Shown piece by piece: positions 11,639-23,033 of a stretch of 64,000 bases of DNA. Numbering within the stretch: the first letter of the stretch is position 1; the number at the start of each line of letters is the position of its first letter. Location: the NCBI RefSeq assembly GCF_024323335.1, contig NC_066585.1, forward strand, positions 533,534,082 to 533,598,081. The letters are read 5' to 3'. Position numbers and translations under genes: made by a program. Below the pieces are notes generated by a model. It had not been told where the DNA came from. It searched no databases and worked only from the letters and a program-made list of their open reading frames with translations. The DNA is from Lathyrus oleraceus. Its lineage: Eukaryota > Streptophyta > Magnoliopsida > Fabales > Fabaceae.

Positions 11639-12042
11639 TATTTGCCGTAGAAAAATAAATGATCCAAGAAGAGGATTTAAGAAGGGAGCAAACATGTATT
11701 TGCTCTAAAAAACACCTGATCCAAGTAGATGAAGAATGGTTTTCAGATGACACAATAAATTATATTTCAACATTTTTCCATTTAAGAGGGAAAAAAGATG
11801 TTTTGTCTCCCAAAAACCTATAGGAAACTCGACATAAGGGGCAACAATGATCAAATCAAGGTACACATTCTCAAAAACCTAAAAACATTATCCCTTACCT
11901 TATTCATTTACAAACTTGTACATACAAATGTTTGCATGTATTGATAGAATATATTTCTCACATTATTCATTCAATCTCACTTGAGATTTTCAAAACCATA
12001 ACCACCTATTTATAGCAAAGAATACATGGTGGATTGTGCAAG

Positions 12043-15000
12043 AGTTAGTTATAGTTATGCATGTATGTGTGTGATGATCCAATTATATTAACATGCATAA
12101 TTTCATATGTTAAGCTATGTAACTAGTTTCCTAAGATAGCCTTCTAATACTCCCCCACAAGCTCTTGGAGGGGTGGGAGCAACGAATTTGAGCTTGATGT
12201 AAAGCTCTTGAAAGGAGGAAGTTGCCAAAGATTTGGTAAGTGGATCTACAAGTTGGAGAGAGATTGGAACATGTTGGATATTCAAGAGCTTTGAATAACA
12301 TGCTCATAGAGAAAGTGAATGTCCAACTCAATGTGCTTGATTCAAGCATGAAGAATCAGATTGTGTGAAAGTAGAACCATATTAAGATTATCATAAAGTA
12401 GTGTATGAGACCGAAATGGCACGTGAAGTTCTTGCATAAGCGACTCAAGCCAAAGAAATTCATATGTAGTATGTGAAAGAGCATGATATTCAACCTCCAT
12501 GCTAGAACGAGCCACTAAATGATGCTTCTTCAAGCTCCATGAAACATGATTCAGGCTAAGATAGATACATGAGCCAGATGTGGAGTGCCTATCATAGGAA
12601 TCATTTGCCCAATCAAAATTGCTATAGGCACGAAGTGAAAGCTTTCACGGGGGTGGTGTTGGAGAAATGAGAATTCCATGATCAAGAATGCCACTAAGGT
12701 AGCTCACGATGCACTTAACAAATTCCCAATGAGAGTCAATAGGGGAAGCCATGTAATGATATGCTTTGTTGACACTGAAAGTAATATCATGGCGAGTAAG
12801 AGTAACATACTAAAGTGCACCAACCATGGATCTATGCATGAATGGATCAGGAAGAGGAGAATATCCATGTTTGTTGACTTTGCATGTGCTAAGCATGGGA
12901 GTGGGAAAACCATTGGAATTGCTAATATTAACTTTATCAAGTAGGTCACCCATTTATTTTGACTGAGTGAGTAGAAGATTTCCTAAAGCTAAACACTTGA
13001 TTTCGATGCCCAAGAAATACTCAGGGGGTCCCAACTTCTTGAGAGCAAACTTAGAATGCAGGGAATCGATGAGCTTGTGGATGAGCATAGAGGAAGAGAA
13101 TGTGATTAGAATGTCATCCATGTATACTAACATAAAGAGTAACACATTGATGATAATATATGAAAAGAGAGTGATCACACTTGTTGTTGCTGAAACCAAA
13201 GTGAATTATGGCCTAAGTTAGCTTCTCATACTAGGAACAAGGTACTTGTATGAGCCCATAAAATGTTTTCTTCAGTTTGAAAACGAGAGAAGGATCATTA
13301 TGTTCAAACCTGGAGGTTGAACTATATAAATATCTTCATTCAAGGATGGTATCAATTTTTTGAAGCTCCTATTTGTGCATAAGAGCTAAAGTGAGAATAA
13401 CTCAAATTGTTATAGGTTTAACAACTGGAGAAAACGTCTCATTGAAATCATAGCCAAATTGTTGATGAAACCCCTTAGCAACTAGTCGAGATTTGTACTT
13501 GTTCACTGAACCATCATGATTTTCTTTAACCTTGAAAAACCACATGCATCCCACATGTTTTCGATTTGGTAGAAGGGTGGCCAGTGTCTATGTATGACTC
13601 TTTAGCAAAGATTCATACTCAAGTCTGATGGATTCAAGCTAATGTGGATTGGAGAGAGCTTGTTTGACTGTCGAAGATTCACCATGGGAAAGATGAGCCT
13701 TAGGCTTGGAGTGACTCGTCTTAACACGAGTCAACATGGGATGTGCATTAAATGTTGAAATCTAGGAAGAAAGGAAAAAGGAATAATATGGGACTCTGAC
13801 TCAGTCAAGGAATTCATGGTAGCACCCTGTACAGGAGTTGAAATTGATGACTCAGTGGAAGTCAAAGGTAAATGATCATTACAAGTTTAAATTGAAGGAC
13901 ACTGACCTGACTCCTGAGTGGTATTGCAAACTAAAGGATCTATTGAAACCGAAATTGAAGGATCTTTAGAAGTCCAAATTGAAGGAAACTGAGCTGACAA
14001 CCAAGTGGTACTTGGGACTAAAGGATCAATCAAAGTTGAAATTGAAGGAAAAGTAATGGACTCAGTGAGGCATTTTCGATTAGATGGTACACAAGTGGCA
14101 GAGGGAAACAACATTGGATAATGAAAAACTTCCTCATGAAAAATAATATCTTTAGAAATATAATTTCGACTGGACCTGCTAAGACACTTGTAACCCCTAT
14201 GCCGAGGAGAAACCCCCAAGTACACACGCTCGTGACTGCAAAATTCCAACTTATGGTTGTTTTAAGGACAAGTGAATGGAAAACACAAGCAACCAATACA
14301 CATAGAGTGTCATAACAAGGATACTTATGATACACGACAAAGAATAAGGACTAAAAACAAGCAAGACATGTAGTAGACAATCAATTAATCCCATGAACTG
14401 TAGATGCAAAACTATGTTCCCAAAAATGAAGAGGATGGGAAACATGTCATAGCAAGATAAGACCCATTTCGACAATATGTATGTGCTTGCGTTTGGTTGT
14501 GCCATTTTGGTGAGATGTGTGTGGGCATGTGAGCCTATAAGAGAAACCTAACTCAGTTAAATACTTAGTGAATGATCGAAATTCTCCCCCATAATCAGAT
14601 TGAACAACTTTAATGATAGTGTGAGATTGAGTTTGAACAAACTTGTGAAATAATTTGAAGGCATGAAGCATTTCCGACTTGTTTTTAATAAAATAAATCC
14701 AAGTGTACTTGGAATAAGAATCGACAAAATAAACATAGTAAAGAAATCCAGAAGTCGAAGGGAAGGGAGCAGGTTCCTAAAGATTAGTGTGCACTAATTC
14801 CAAAAGACAATGATACAATGTTATAGATGCAAAGGAATATAATTAACGTGATTTGCCAATACAACAAGAGGTACACGACGTAGCGGAAAAGGCCCAGTCG
14901 AAAAAAGAATATTAAAAGGATTTAGATTCTGTCAAATAACATGATAGTCGACATAACCTAGTTGAAAATGCCAAAGAAGACTAGATCTCGTGTTATATAC

Positions 15001-16330
15001 ACCAGATGTGACATAACATGAAACTGAGTTAGCATTATTACAAATACTTATGTACTTGGATGAAGACATGGAAGACATGTTGAATGGATCCATAAGCAAT
15101 CAAGGAAAGCAATACAACACATTGGAATCAGAAAAACCTTCAACCAAAATAAACCTAGAAACCTGAGATTTGACTAAACACTTATCAACCAAGAATTCAA
15201 ACACAACAGTGTTATCACACGAGAACTTGGAAACTGACAACATATTTCTGGTAATACACGGTACAAGAAGAATATCATTAATTTCAAGTTAAGTAGATGT
15301 ACATAAGGAAGAAGAAATATGAGTAGAAACTACACATCTGATTGCTTGCGATTGATCATTAGCTACACTGACAAGACATGTACCTGAGTAATCTTTCTTA
15401 GAAAGAAAATAACAAGCATGAGAAGTGAGGTGGTGAGAAGCACCCGAGTCTACAAACCAAACCTGTCTTTCCAGATATTGAGGCAAAGAGTACTCATGTG
15501 TAGTTGAAATTAGGGCCAAGGCCTGAGGATTTAGATGTTGAATCCTCGAGAGTATCATAAGTCAGGTACGCTACATGTTGAGGCAAGGCCTGAGCATGAG
15601 TTGATGTAAATTGCTCATTGAATTGTTGGCAATAATTAATCACAACATGACCATATTTTCCACAAAGCTAAAAATTAGGTCGAGATCCATATGGGAGGCA
15701 ACCTTTACCACGCCCTCGACCATGAGAGATGCATCCACGACCTCGAATAAGAGCAAAGTTTTCATGCACATCAACTATTTAATGATTAGCATTCACAACA
15801 TTTGTTGAAATATAGGAAATAACCAACTCCTGACGAAACTTATAAAGCCGCACCTTGTGGACCTAAAGAAGCACTTCAACATCATAGAGAGACCAACGCT
15901 CATGAGCGCCAAACATTTGCATAACAAACAAATTAAACTCCTCAGGAAGGACATTGAGAATGAAGTCAATTTGATCCTGTTCAGAAATAATATCTCAAAC
16001 TACAAGCCACGATTTCAAAATAGCTTTAACACATAACAAATATTCAGTGACTGAACTAATACCTTTCTTGATGGATTTCGGTTCAATATGTAGCTGAAGA
16101 ACACGAGCTTTCATGTGAACATTGAAGTACTTGTGAATTCTATCCCAAACTTCAAAGGCATGATTGTACGAGAGAACACAAGGAAGAACAAATTTAGAGA
16201 TCGTGGAGACAAGCCAAATCAAAACAACTTGATCTTGAACGACCCACTCTTCATATTCATCAGAGATATTTCCTTCAAGTTGATCTTGAGGCGTCTTGAA
16301 CTTAATCGGAATGCGAGAATTCACAACCAC
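12043..16330 (-). pseudogene. copia gag-pol remnant, copy B
   Basis: Same domain series as copy A: gag 15995-16330 ('WVVQDQVVLIWLVST'), protease 15289-15558 with an intact DSG ('WFVDSGASHHLT'), integrase tail 14447-14671, linker 13887-14249, RT 12954-13199 ('VYMDDILIT'), RNase H 12342-12533. The zinc-knuckle frame that is open in copy A (6911-7156) is not open here. Frameshifts and stops are shared with copy A in most places, so the element was already dead when duplicated. Confidence 0.85.
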
Positions 16331-16555
16331 TTTATAAGCTCATTGAGCGAGGATCACACCTTCAACTTGCTGATTCTAGAGAAGATAATTGTTCTTCTAC
16401 AATTTGATCTAAAGTTTTGAACAAAACTTATGTGAAGTGGATAAATCAGGTGCAGACATCACTGTGTGTGGCGACGATTGACAGATGTCGCTTTCAGGTG
16501 TAGTCAGTGTAACATTGGAATATTCTTCCATGGGGGCTCAACGAAAAAGATGAAG

Positions 16556-16627
<72 letters not shown>
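16556..16627. repeat. (GA)n microsatellite, copy B
   Basis: GA tract with two GG interruptions, counterpart of 7945-8015. It creates a spurious Arg/Glu-rich ORF that is not a gene. Confidence 0.95.
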
Positions 16628-16628
<1 letters not shown>

Positions 16629-18435
16629 GTAAACGAATCCTGTTAGGGAAGTGAGAGAGAGTGGAAGGAATCAATTTAGAGATGGATACCATGATAGAAT
16701 GTATTTATCACATTATTCATTCAATCTCACTTGAGATTTACAAAACTACAACCACCTATTTATAGCAAAGAATTCATGGTGGATGATGCAAGGGTTAGTT
16801 ATAGTTAGGCATGTATGTGCATGATCAACCACTTATATTAACATACATCAACACATATGCAAATCAATGTAACTTGTCATCTTATCAGTCTCCAACTTAC
16901 CATTAATTTTTTTATTCGGATAAGACCAAGTATCAAGAAAAATAATTACTTTAAATATTTGTCTATTTTTAATTACTTTTACATTTCTTTTAACATTTAG
17001 TTATATCATAATTTATATTTTTCAATGATATTTTAAATAAAGATAATTTTGTAAAAAGACTATTAATAAATATTCTATATGTGAAGCTCCAATGAAGGGC
17101 CAACAGTTGGGGTGTAACTGTGAAGGCACCCAAACTATATAACAAATGACTTCTTGTTCAAAGGTAGTAAACAAAAAAAAAAGTTTCAAAATACTACATC
17201 AAACGTGGAAAATAAGGATGAGAAAAGTATTTGCATATTTTATCGATAGAGTCCGGGATGCAATTTTCCAAGCATTAGGAAGACCTCCTACTTATGTAAA
17301 AACTTCATAGTTCTCGAATATCTTTGAATTATAGTATACTAAAAGAGTCCCCAAGTAAGTATCATTTACCCAAGATAAGAGTTGCATGTCCCTCATCAAG
17401 AATATGTTCAGGGGGTATTTGATGGCTTAAACCATTATACCCAGACCCACAAAAAAGAAAATAAGTTGTGAAGGAAGCAATCCTATACACTCATAGTTTT
17501 TCCCAAAGCTAGATAACAATTGAGCTAAAACTAACTTCACACCGCCATTAATAAACCTAGTAAATATGAAGAACAATGAAGGAAGAAATACTTACCAACA
17601 TAAAGTTATAAAGCAGTTGCAGAAGAAGAAGAGATACGACTTTAGGAGAAAACGTGAACATTTCTATTGAAAGTAGAAAATAGAAAAGGAAGAAAAGTGG
17701 AAAGCATAACCGCTTGAAGTATTTATACTCACATAAGAAGGAAAACACAAAGACAAAACCCCACAAACTAGAAATCAAGTAAGTAAAGGGACAACCATGA
17801 AAAATTAAACAAATAATACATCATTAGAGGTGTTGTCAGAATGATAACCATGGCGTTAATTAAACTCATTATAAGAGGCCTAGCAATAGACTATCATGCT
17901 ACTAGATATATACTAACATGTGTCAGACCACTGAGAAGACATACACGGAGGAGTCACATAATTTCTTGTTAAAAAAAATTGAGCACCAAAAGATAAAAGA
18001 GAAAATATAGGTTAAAGATGAATGAATTTTCACCAAATTCGTCACCCATTTGGTAAACCCTATCTACAAGAACATCACAAGCCAAAACCCGGTTCGTCTG
18101 AGCCAGACTTAGGGGGAAACTATTCCTACCCAGGCCAAGGTAAAAAGAATACGAGCACATTAGGATATTGGTTAAGGTATGAATGACACAGTAACAACAA
18201 AAATCATGATCGATCATCCTCCGACCTTAGCTTAAAAGTTTGACCAAAAGCATAAAGTATAGTAAAACAAAGATATTTACGGTGACATGATGTTAGGGCA
18301 ATAACATTAAAAGAGAAAATATCAACCTTACGCCTATCATCCAAAAGAAGGTTCCAGGCCCTAGAGAGCAAACATGGATTTTCCCTAGAAAAACACATGA
18401 TTGAAGAAGGGCTGCCATATGATATAAAAAATTAT

Positions 18436-18743
18436 GGCTATATTTGGATATGGTGAAACAAACGAAGCAGAATGAAGCGGAACAAAGTGGAATGGAGTGG
18501 AGCAGAGCGGAATGAAATAAAGATACCATTCCATTGTTTGAGTATTACATGATGGAAGAGAGCAATTTTATCATTTTCCCCAAATTGAACGATAAAAAAG
18601 TGATAGAAAGTGATGAAATGTAATGTAATGCATTTCATCAGGTTCTGCTCCATTCCATCCATTTTTAATTAACCTAAACAATAAAATTTAAGTTTATTCC
18701 ATTCCATTCCATTCTATTCCATTCCATCAATCCAAACATACCC
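18436..18743. mobile_element. Tourist/Harbinger-like MITE
   Basis: 308-bp element. The terminal inverted repeats begin 'ggctatatttggat' (left) and, on the other strand, 'gggtatgtttggat' (right). It contains ATTCC/GGAAT-rich subterminal repeats. It is flanked by a 3-bp 'tat' (18433-18435 and 18744-18746). Alpha has the uninterrupted site once ('aaattatatttcaac', near 3135). TIR start and 3-bp TSD fit the PIF/Harbinger (Tourist) group, though TAT is not the usual TWA target. Non-coding. Confidence 0.82.
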
Positions 18744-19135
18744 TATATTTCAACATCTGTCCACATAAGAGGGGAAAAGTCATTTGTCTAAAAACCCTAG
18801 AGGAAACTCGATATAAGGGACGATGGTGACCAAATTAAAGTACAAACACTATAAAACCTAAAAACATTATCCATTGCCTTATTCATTTAATAAGTTGGAC
18901 ATCAAAGTGTTCGCATGTACCACACCTCAATTTCTTTAAACCTAGAAGAAATATTCAAAGATGAAACACTATTGGACATTGTCATCTTACAATCTCCAAC
19001 TTACCATTAAAATATTTTATAGATCAAGTATCAAGAAAAAATATTTACTTTAAAAATTTGTCCATTTTTTAATTAATTTTGCATATTTTTTTTTAATATT
19101 TAGTTATATCAGAAAAGAGAAAAATAATTTATAAT

Positions 19136-19318
19136 TGAGATTAATTACTATACACTGTCAGTCTAAAAAGATTTACAGTGTCGATTCATCACCATCACCC
19201 ATTTGCATTACTTTATAGGTTTTTAAAATAAAAGTCAAATTTATTTCAATATCCAACGTATATGATTAACTGACGGTGTAAAATCCTTTTACACTGTCCT
19301 AGTATTCCAATTAAATCC
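19136..19318. mobile_element. hAT-like MITE with 8-bp TSD
   Basis: 183-bp element bounded by 'tttataat' on both sides (19128-19135 and 19319-19326). The ends are imperfect inverted repeats about 40 bp long containing 'tacactgtcag' and 'gacagtgtaaaagg' type sequence. The alpha copy at about 8412 has a single uninterrupted target. An 8-bp TSD suggests a hAT-derived non-autonomous element. It lies about 330 bp upstream of the PPR start codon and could affect that promoter. Confidence 0.83.
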
Positions 19319-19634
19319 TTTATAATTTTCAATGATACTTTAAATAAAGATATTTTTGTAAAAAGACTATTAATACATGATAAATTTTGCAAATGTATTT
19401 TATATTAAGATGAAAAGAAAGAAAGATAATAGATGTAATTTTCTTTCATTCATCGTATTCATACAGCAAAGAACTAGAGAAAGAAATGGAGAATAGCTAC
19501 CGAGAAACTAGTATTTTCTCATTCTCTTTTTCAACCATCTTCCTTATTATCTTCTTCTATCAAAATGCTGATGAACTTATTAGTTTCATGATTTTCTCAA
19601 CAGGACATGTTGCTACAACCACTGTATCATTAAG

Positions 19635-19667
19635 ATGAATAGCTTATGGAAAGGTGGAATTTTTTAG
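19635..19667 (+). promoter_or_regulatory. Upstream ORF overlapping the PPR start
   Basis: An ATG 11 bases before the PPR ATG opens a 10-codon frame that ends at 19667, inside the PPR coding region and in a different frame. If it lies in the mature mRNA it could reduce PPR translation. An alternative is that the transcript starts or is spliced downstream: a 3' splice-like 'tctcaacag' lies at 19594-19602. Confidence 0.45.
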
Positions 19668-21766
19668 TGAAGTTATTTGAAACTTGTTGCAGTAAATTAT
19701 CAATTTCACAGTTGCACTCACACTGTTTGAAAGTGGGTCTTGTTCATGATAGTTTCATTGTTACCAAGCTCAATGTACTTTATGCGAGATACACATCAAT
19801 TCATCATGCACATAAGCTGTTTGAAGAAACGCCTCACAAAACTGTTTATCTATGGAATGCTTTGCTTAGAAGTTATTTTTATGAGGGAGAATGGGTAGAG
19901 ACGTTGTCTTTATTCCGTCGAATGAATTATGTTAGTTCTATGTCAATTGAAGAAAGTCAAAGACCTGACAATTACTCGGTGTCTATTGCATTGAAATCGT
20001 GTGCGGGTTTGCAGAAGCTTTTATTGGGTAAGATGATTCATGGGTTTCTCAAGAAGGTGAGGATAGATGATGATATGTTTGTTGGGTCTGCTTTGATTGA
20101 TTTGTATTTTAAATGTGGTCAAATGAATGATGCTGTGAAAGTTTTTATGGAGTATCCGAAACCTGATGTTGTTTTATGGACGTCGATTGTTAGTGGTTAT
20201 GAGCAGAGTGGTAGTCCGGAGCTTGCGCTAGATTTTTTCTCACGAATGGTTGTTTTGGAGAAAGTGAGTCCTGATCCAGTGACGCTTGTTAGTGTTGCTT
20301 CTGCTTGTGCTCGGTTATCTGATTTTAAGCTTGGGAGAAGTGTTCATGGCTTTGTTAAAAGAAAGGGTTTAGACACTAAGTTGTGTTTGGCCAATTCGCT
20401 GCTTAATTTGTATGGGAAAACTGGTTCTGTCAAGAGTGCAGCGAATTTGTTTAAGGAAATGCCTGATAAGGATGTTATATCTTGGAGCTCAATGGTTGCC
20501 TGTTATGCTGATAATGGAGAAGAAACTAATGCATTAGATCTTTTTAATGAAATGTTAGATAAGAGAATTAAACCCAACTGGGTTACTATGGTTAGTGCAT
20601 TGCGAGCTTGTGCTTACACTTCCAATTTGGAAGAAGGTATGAAGATTCATGAATTGGCAGTGAAATATGGTTTTGAAATGGAAATGACTGTCTCTACAAC
20701 TTTGATCGACATGTACATGAAGTGCTTTTCACCTGAAAAAGCAGTTTATCTTTTCAATAGAATGCCCAAGAAGGATGTAATTGCTTGGGCTGTATTATTT
20801 AGTGGCTATGCTGACATCGGAATGGTGCACGACTCAATGGAGGTTTTTCGCAACATGTTATCTAGTGGAACTCGACCCGATGCTATTGCTCTAGTTAAGA
20901 TTCTTACTGCTGTTTCAGATCTGGGGATTCTTCAACAAGCTGTCTGTTTTCATACTTTTGTAATTAAAAACGGGTTCGAAAATAACCAATTCATTGGAGC
21001 ATCACTTATTGAGTTGTACGCAAAATGTAGTAGCATAGAAGATGCTAACAAGGTTTTCAAAGGAATGGCATATAAAGATGTTGTTACTTGGAGCTCAATA
21101 ATTGCAGCTTATGGATTTCATGGTCAAGGAGAAGAGGCTTTGAAATTATTTTATCAGATGGCTAATCATTCCGATACTAAGCCTAATAATGTAACTTTTA
21201 TCTCAATTCTATCTGCTTGTAGTCATTCAGGTTTGATTAAAGAAGGGATAAAAATGTTTGATATCATGATTAGCAAGTATCAATTGGTACCAAACTCAGA
21301 GCATTACGCGATAATGGTTGACCTTCTTGGTCGAATGGGAGAGTTGAATACGGCTTTGGACATAATTAACAACATGCCAATGCAAGCTGGGCCTGATATA
21401 TGGGGAGCCTTACTCGGCGCCTGTCGCATACATCAGAATATAAAGATGGGGGAAGTTGCAGCTAAGAATCTTTTCGCGTTAGACCCTAAACATGCAGGGT
21501 ATTATATTCTCCTATCAAATATTTATTGTGTCGACGAAAATTGGCATAATGCTACAAAACTTAGGAGTCTGGTAAAAGAGAATAGGTTGAAGAAGATTAT
21601 TGGTCGAAGCATGGTGGAGTTAAAGAACGAGGTTCGAAGTTTTGTAGCAAGTGATAGATTTCATGATGAATATGACCAGATTTATGAAATTCTGAGAAAA
21701 CTACATGCTAAAATGAGAGAAGAAGAAGGTAACGATCCTCAATTACATATAGAGGAAATGCTATGA
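19646..21766 (+). CDS. Pentatricopeptide repeat protein, PLS class, E/E+ type
   Basis: Intact intronless 706-aa protein. It has serial PPR motifs of the P-L-S pattern from about residue 20 to 560, with repeat signatures such as 'DVVLWTSIVSGYEQSG', 'DVISWSSMVACYADNG' and 'DVVTWSSIIAAYGFHG'. C-terminal E and E+ motifs follow ('DIWGALLGACRIHQN', 'GYYILLSNIYCVDENW'). There is no DYW deaminase domain. Family knowledge: such proteins bind organellar RNA site-specifically, and E-class members usually recruit a deaminase in trans for C-to-U editing in mitochondria or plastids. The target cannot be read from sequence. It resembles Arabidopsis PCMP-E members; I cannot assign an orthologue. A short upstream ORF (19635-19667) overlaps the start codon out of frame. 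A polyadenylation-like AATAAA is at 21899. This is one of two probably functional genes here. Confidence 0.95.
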   Translation: MERWNFLVKLFETCCSKLSISQLHSHCLKVGLVHDSFIVTKLNVLYARYTSIHHAHKLFEETPHKTVYLWNALLRSYFYEGEWVETLSLFRRMNYVSSMSIEESQRPDNYSVSIALKSCAGLQKLLLGKMIHGFLKKVRIDDDMFVGSALIDLYFKCGQMNDAVKVFMEYPKPDVVLWTSIVSGYEQSGSPELALDFFSRMVVLEKVSPDPVTLVSVASACARLSDFKLGRSVHGFVKRKGLDTKLCLANSLLNLYGKTGSVKSAANLFKEMPDKDVISWSSMVACYADNGEETNALDLFNEMLDKRIKPNWVTMVSALRACAYTSNLEEGMKIHELAVKYGFEMEMTVSTTLIDMYMKCFSPEKAVYLFNRMPKKDVIAWAVLFSGYADIGMVHDSMEVFRNMLSSGTRPDAIALVKILTAVSDLGILQQAVCFHTFVIKNGFENNQFIGASLIELYAKCSSIEDANKVFKGMAYKDVVTWSSIIAAYGFHGQGEEALKLFYQMANHSDTKPNNVTFISILSACSHSGLIKEGIKMFDIMISKYQLVPNSEHYAIMVDLLGRMGELNTALDIINNMPMQAGPDIWGALLGACRIHQNIKMGEVAAKNLFALDPKHAGYYILLSNIYCVDENWHNATKLRSLVKENRLKKIIGRSMVELKNEVRSFVASDRFHDEYDQIYEILRKLHAKMREEEGNDPQLHIEEML

Positions 21767-22200
21767 GTTCTTGGAATGTGAAAGTTGTTCCATTTGAATG
21801 GTATAAGGATTGAGGAGAAAAGATTTTGGAGTATGCTATTTTCTGTTACTTTTTGTTTTGGTTCTCAAAATTATTATTTTTGTTGTAGTTTAGTTGTAAA
21901 TAAATGAAGAGGCTTTCGTTAATACACATCATTGTATTGTGAGGTTACAAAATTATTTACGATGAATGACTTATTTTGTCTCAGAATAATTGATTTCATT
22001 GACTTATTTCACAGAATAATACTCTGCTGAAATAGTTTTATAACATACCTCCTCCGGATTAAGCAAATATAAACTAAATATATTTAACATAGTAAATTTC
22101 AACTAAAACAATTAATCAATGGTCTACGTTGCCCTCGGAAAGTAATAAATTGGATTATTATCCCATTTTAAGATCGTTAAAAGAATTTTGATGTATCTTA
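21767..22200. other. PPR 3' flank, AT-rich spacer
   Basis: Contains the PPR 3' untranslated region with an AATAAA-like signal at 21899-21904. The rest is AT-rich with no ORF or repeat I can support. Confidence 0.6.
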
Positions 22201-22405
22201 ATGGAACCTCTTGTGGGGTGCAAATCAGATAGGAAAAATAATAGTGTTTTATTTGGAAGTTGTTTGGTTTCTTCACACGACAAGAAGCAACACATAATAT
22301 CTCTTTCTATCTTTGAGGCTGAATATGTAGTCACGGGTAACTATTGTGGACAATTATTATGGCTAAAGCAACCGTTACTAAAATTCTGTTCTTGAGGGGG
22401 GCAGA
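22201..22405 (+). pseudogene. copia RNase H remnant with polypurine tract
   Basis: A 64-codon frame with the copia RNase H end signature ('HIISLSIFEAEYVVTGNYC', where functional elements have a serine-threonine-glutamate type run). It is followed at once by a purine tract 'gaggggggcaga' (22394-22405). The tract directly after RNase H indicates the last part of pol is deleted and that an LTR begins at 22406. No other domain of the element is left. Confidence 0.75.
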
Positions 22406-23033
22406 TGTCAGACACAATGTTAGGAACTTAGGATAACTGATCCAACATGATATACTAGTATGCCAACAATGTATAATATCTTAACTTATACAACATGGTG
22501 GAACCAAAAAGGAATAAAGAGAACACAAGAAATTGATAACCCAATTCAGTGAAACAACACCTACGTTTGGGGGGTAATTTTATCCAAGAAAGGAAATTCA
22601 CTACTTCGAATTAGAATAATTAGTCTTGTAAGAAGCTTCAACCCCTATGAAGTTCTACGTCTCTCCGTAATCCTAATGACTTTCTATTTAGGTCTCCCCC
22701 TAAACATGAGAACTCACTCATTTTATTCAACCACAAACCCTTAGTGATCAACCTCAATAATGAGTCTATTGATTGTTGAATTTACAATTCAACTAAGATA
22801 AACTAACAACTATGCCAAATTACTGAAATGTAGAGTGGTGTACAACAAATATTCAACACTTATCCTTATTATAAAATTAACGTGGAATACAAGAAACACT
22901 TTGTTCTCAAGCTCATAGACTTAGTGTATTGGAACAAAGCTTTACACCAACAAACCAAAGTCTACGCCTTAAGACATGAAATGAGGCGCTAGAGTGGTGT
23001 GTCGGTGCAACTTCCTATTAGATGTATTTTATA
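22406..23033 (+). repeat. Probable copia LTR remnant
   Basis: Starts TGT right after the purine tract at 22405. It contains 'gtgaaacaacacctacg', a run like those in legume copia LTRs. No partner LTR is present in the window, so the right end is undefined. No ORF. Confidence 0.4.

Larger units (their letters stand above)
11942..16887 (-). mobile_element. Ty1/copia retrotransposon, copy B
   Basis: Duplicate of the copy A element. 3' LTR 11942-12149, purine tract 12150-12156, 5' LTR 16692-16887. The primer-binding site next to the 5' LTR is better kept here (TGGTATCC on the minus strand). It shares the 5' LTR end deletion with copy A, so that deletion predates the 8.6-kb duplication. Confidence 0.92.
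9180..17775. repeat. 8.6-kb tandem duplication, unit B
   Basis: Second copy of the 8.6-kb unit. It ends at 17775, where the sequence continues into the rest of beta ('gaaat' then 'caagt'), whereas unit A's beta piece runs straight into the alpha start. Copy-specific substitutions are scattered throughout; for example the copia protease motif is DSG here and DSC in unit A. The (GA)n tract also differs between copies, so the copies have evolved separately since the duplication. Confidence 0.93.
17085..19395. repeat. Beta segment (full length)
   Basis: Diverged direct repeat of alpha (517-1792, 3025-3323 and 8279-8484). It lacks the Cassandra and copia insertions and so serves as the empty site for both. 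In turn it carries two small inverted-repeat elements (18436-18743 and 19136-19318) that alpha lacks. A minus-strand ORF at 17969-18217 reads 'SLAQTNRVLACDVLVDRVYQ'. It looks protein-like but matches nothing I recognise. The segment ends about 250 bp before the PPR start codon, so it forms that gene's upstream flank. Confidence 0.75.

Noticed and set aside
16466..16654. Arg/Glu-rich 62-codon ORF
   Set aside because: Translation of the GA microsatellite.
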